Positions 62,466 to 64,000 of a stretch of 64,000 bases of DNA are shown here, in pieces. Position numbers and translations under genes: made by a program. The notes under the pieces were generated by a model. It saw only the letters and a program-made list of their open reading frames with translations. It did no database searches and was not told where the DNA came from. This stretch comes from Pontederia crassipes (Eukaryota; Streptophyta; Magnoliopsida; Commelinales; Pontederiaceae), in assembly GCA_030549335.1 (NCBI GenBank), contig CM060191.1, positions 5,895,001 through 5,959,000 on the forward strand, written 5' to 3'. Position 1 is the stretch's first letter; each line of letters opens with the position of its first letter.

Positions 62466-63264
62466 TTGGCAGTCTTTTTGTTTTAGCGGAAAGTAATGGA
62501 CTAATTTGTATTGAGAATGAGATGGACCAGGACTTGGAATCTTATATATAAAATGGTCATACGGAGAGTCAGTTAATTGGAAGATGAAGAAGAATACTTG
62601 GCGTCCAATTTCAAAACCACTTCATATTCCCATAAAAAAAAAACTGTCGTGTAAAATAAAAAATAGTGTGTATAGTATGTTAATGCTCTCTTGTCTTGAC
62701 GAGTTATGTAAATTATTTTTTTAAGAAAATGTGAAACTGCATTAGGAAATAAGTGTAAATTATGGAATTAATGCAATATTATTGTCATTACGTATACAAA
62801 TTGATTATTTGATTATTTGATGAAGAGTTACAAAAGTCAAGTAGTTAATACTCGAATCAGTTATCAAGCTTTAGGTAATTATGCCTTTATATTATCTTGA
62901 CTTTTTAATAATATAAAAGAGAGAATTCAACGAGTTTCGAAACAGATTTATCCTTTCATTTTCCCACTAAATAACATCCAACCATGCCAATTAATATAAG
63001 CCAATTAATTTCATGTTATCATAACGGATGGAAAGAAAGAAGAGATGAGATAAAAGAATGAAAACTCTGAAGTACTTAGAAAAAAGATAAAGATGAATGC
63101 TGCAATGTGAAGAACTTCTATACATCAGCTTTATATATATATTCCTCAAAGAAGGGCTGTGATTTTCGCCTATTATGTATAATATAACAAATTAGTAATA
63201 AAACATTTATATATATTAAATAAAAAATTATATAATATAAAGAAGTTGATGGGCGTCTATTTAG
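62466..63264. other. AT-rich intergenic DNA
   Basis: No gene seen. The first 100 bases may be the old promoter of the zinc-finger pseudogene (TATATATAA at about 62544). Confidence 0.4.
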
Positions 63265-63638
63265 TAGAGTATTCACGGGTTGGACTTGACCCATGATATG
63301 GATCCGACTCGTGAACAAATTCGCTTACTTCCTATATTATTTTGACCCAACCCGACGTGATTCAGATCGAGTTGGGTCGGATCATCAACTATTTTTTTTC
63401 CTTACTTTCTATATTATTTTAATATAAAAATTAGTTAATAATTATTATAAAATATGTTTTATGAATATTTGAGTATTATTTCCATGATTAAAATATTTTA
63501 TTTTGATATATTTTAAATCAAATATAAGACTAAAATTAAATAAAAAATTGGGTAAGATTTCTCAATCCGTAACTCTCGTAGAGTTAGAATCGGATCGGAC
63601 CATATCGTCGGGTTCATCGGATGTGATGAATACCCTTA
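63265..63638. mobile_element. Diverged relative of the 58640 hAT-like MITE
   Basis: Ends TAGAGTATTCACGGGT and GATGAATACCCTTA are imperfect inverted repeats of the TAGGGGTGTTCA type. The inner flanks have GGACTTGACCC, CCGACTCGTGAACAAATTCG and GTTGGGTCGGATCAT, as in the 58640 copy. The middle is AT-rich. Confidence 0.6.
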
Positions 63639-64000
63639 TTAGGATGATATGCCATTTTTAATGACGAGAGAAAGAAAAATAAGTAAACTCTAAAATTGAG
63701 TCCTAAAACGAAAATTGGGAACAATTCATATCCAATGAATATAGCTGAAAATAATTCATTATTGTTTTTACTAGGAAACAATAAAATGTTAAGAAATGTT
63801 TTCCTTTAAACAAATATACCATTATTATTATTTTTTGGTCGATCGCAATTGATTTCAATTTCAATGAAAATAGTGAATTTCTTCAAGTATTCTGTTTGGG
63901 TTTCGTCGAAATGGAGGCACTCGATGTTGAACTAAGTTAAGATAGTTCTGGCTAGAACTCAGTTAATTTTTTTTTATTTTACTAAATAGGTAAAAAAGAT
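63639..64000. other. Intergenic DNA, nothing recognised
   Basis: AT-rich with short simple runs; no open frame or repeat signature supported. Confidence 0.4.

Overview
This is plant nuclear DNA. It has spliced genes with GT-AG introns, a plastid ribosomal protein gene carrying a transit peptide, galactinol synthase, an ubiquitin-S27a fusion gene, Ty3/gypsy chromovirus retrotransposons, a LINE, SINEs and MITEs, all in AT-rich intergenic DNA. The very GC-rich first exons of the PP2C, membrane-protein and galactinol synthase genes suggest a monocot outside the grasses, but that is inference; the species cannot be named from the window.

Layout. 0-9.6 kb is gene-rich: a PP2C phosphatase (+) with a SINE in its third intron, a seven-pass membrane protein of unknown function (+), and an intact intronless ubiquitin-S27a gene (-) with a ribosomal-protein-type promoter. 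8.9-14.1 kb is a tandem duplication of about 2.48 kb per step. The unit is S27a plus a small HMA-domain gene: copy A has intact S27a and a frameshifted HMA gene, copy B has a ubiquitin fragment and an intact HMA gene, and copy C is only the S27a tail. A single NRAMP transporter exon follows. 14.4-32.2 kb is retrotransposon territory: a decayed chromovirus on the minus strand, a second fragment of the same family in opposite orientation (giving a large inverted repeat), stacked LTR-PBS-gag fragments, and a 3.4-kb LTR inserted in a gag zinc knuckle. A CACTA end and a second SINE lie between the inverted arms. 32.2-46.7 kb holds galactinol synthase (-), with a perfect heat-shock element upstream, then AT-rich DNA, several TIR elements and a degenerate LINE. 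46.9-51.1 kb is the plastid 30S ribosomal protein S1 gene (+), with a fresh 101-bp duplication across an exon-intron junction. 51-64 kb is AT-rich and gene-poor, with MITEs and a broken C2H2 zinc-finger (ZAT-type) gene.

Five protein-coding genes look intact by exon reconstruction (PP2C, membrane protein, S27a, galactinol synthase, plastid S1), plus one probable HMA gene. There is no operon-like cooperation. I found no clearly new system; the most informative items are the decaying S27a/HMA array, the duplicated splice donor in plastid S1, the heat-shock element at galactinol synthase, and the self-complementary GGTCGACC array inside the retrotransposon LTRs.
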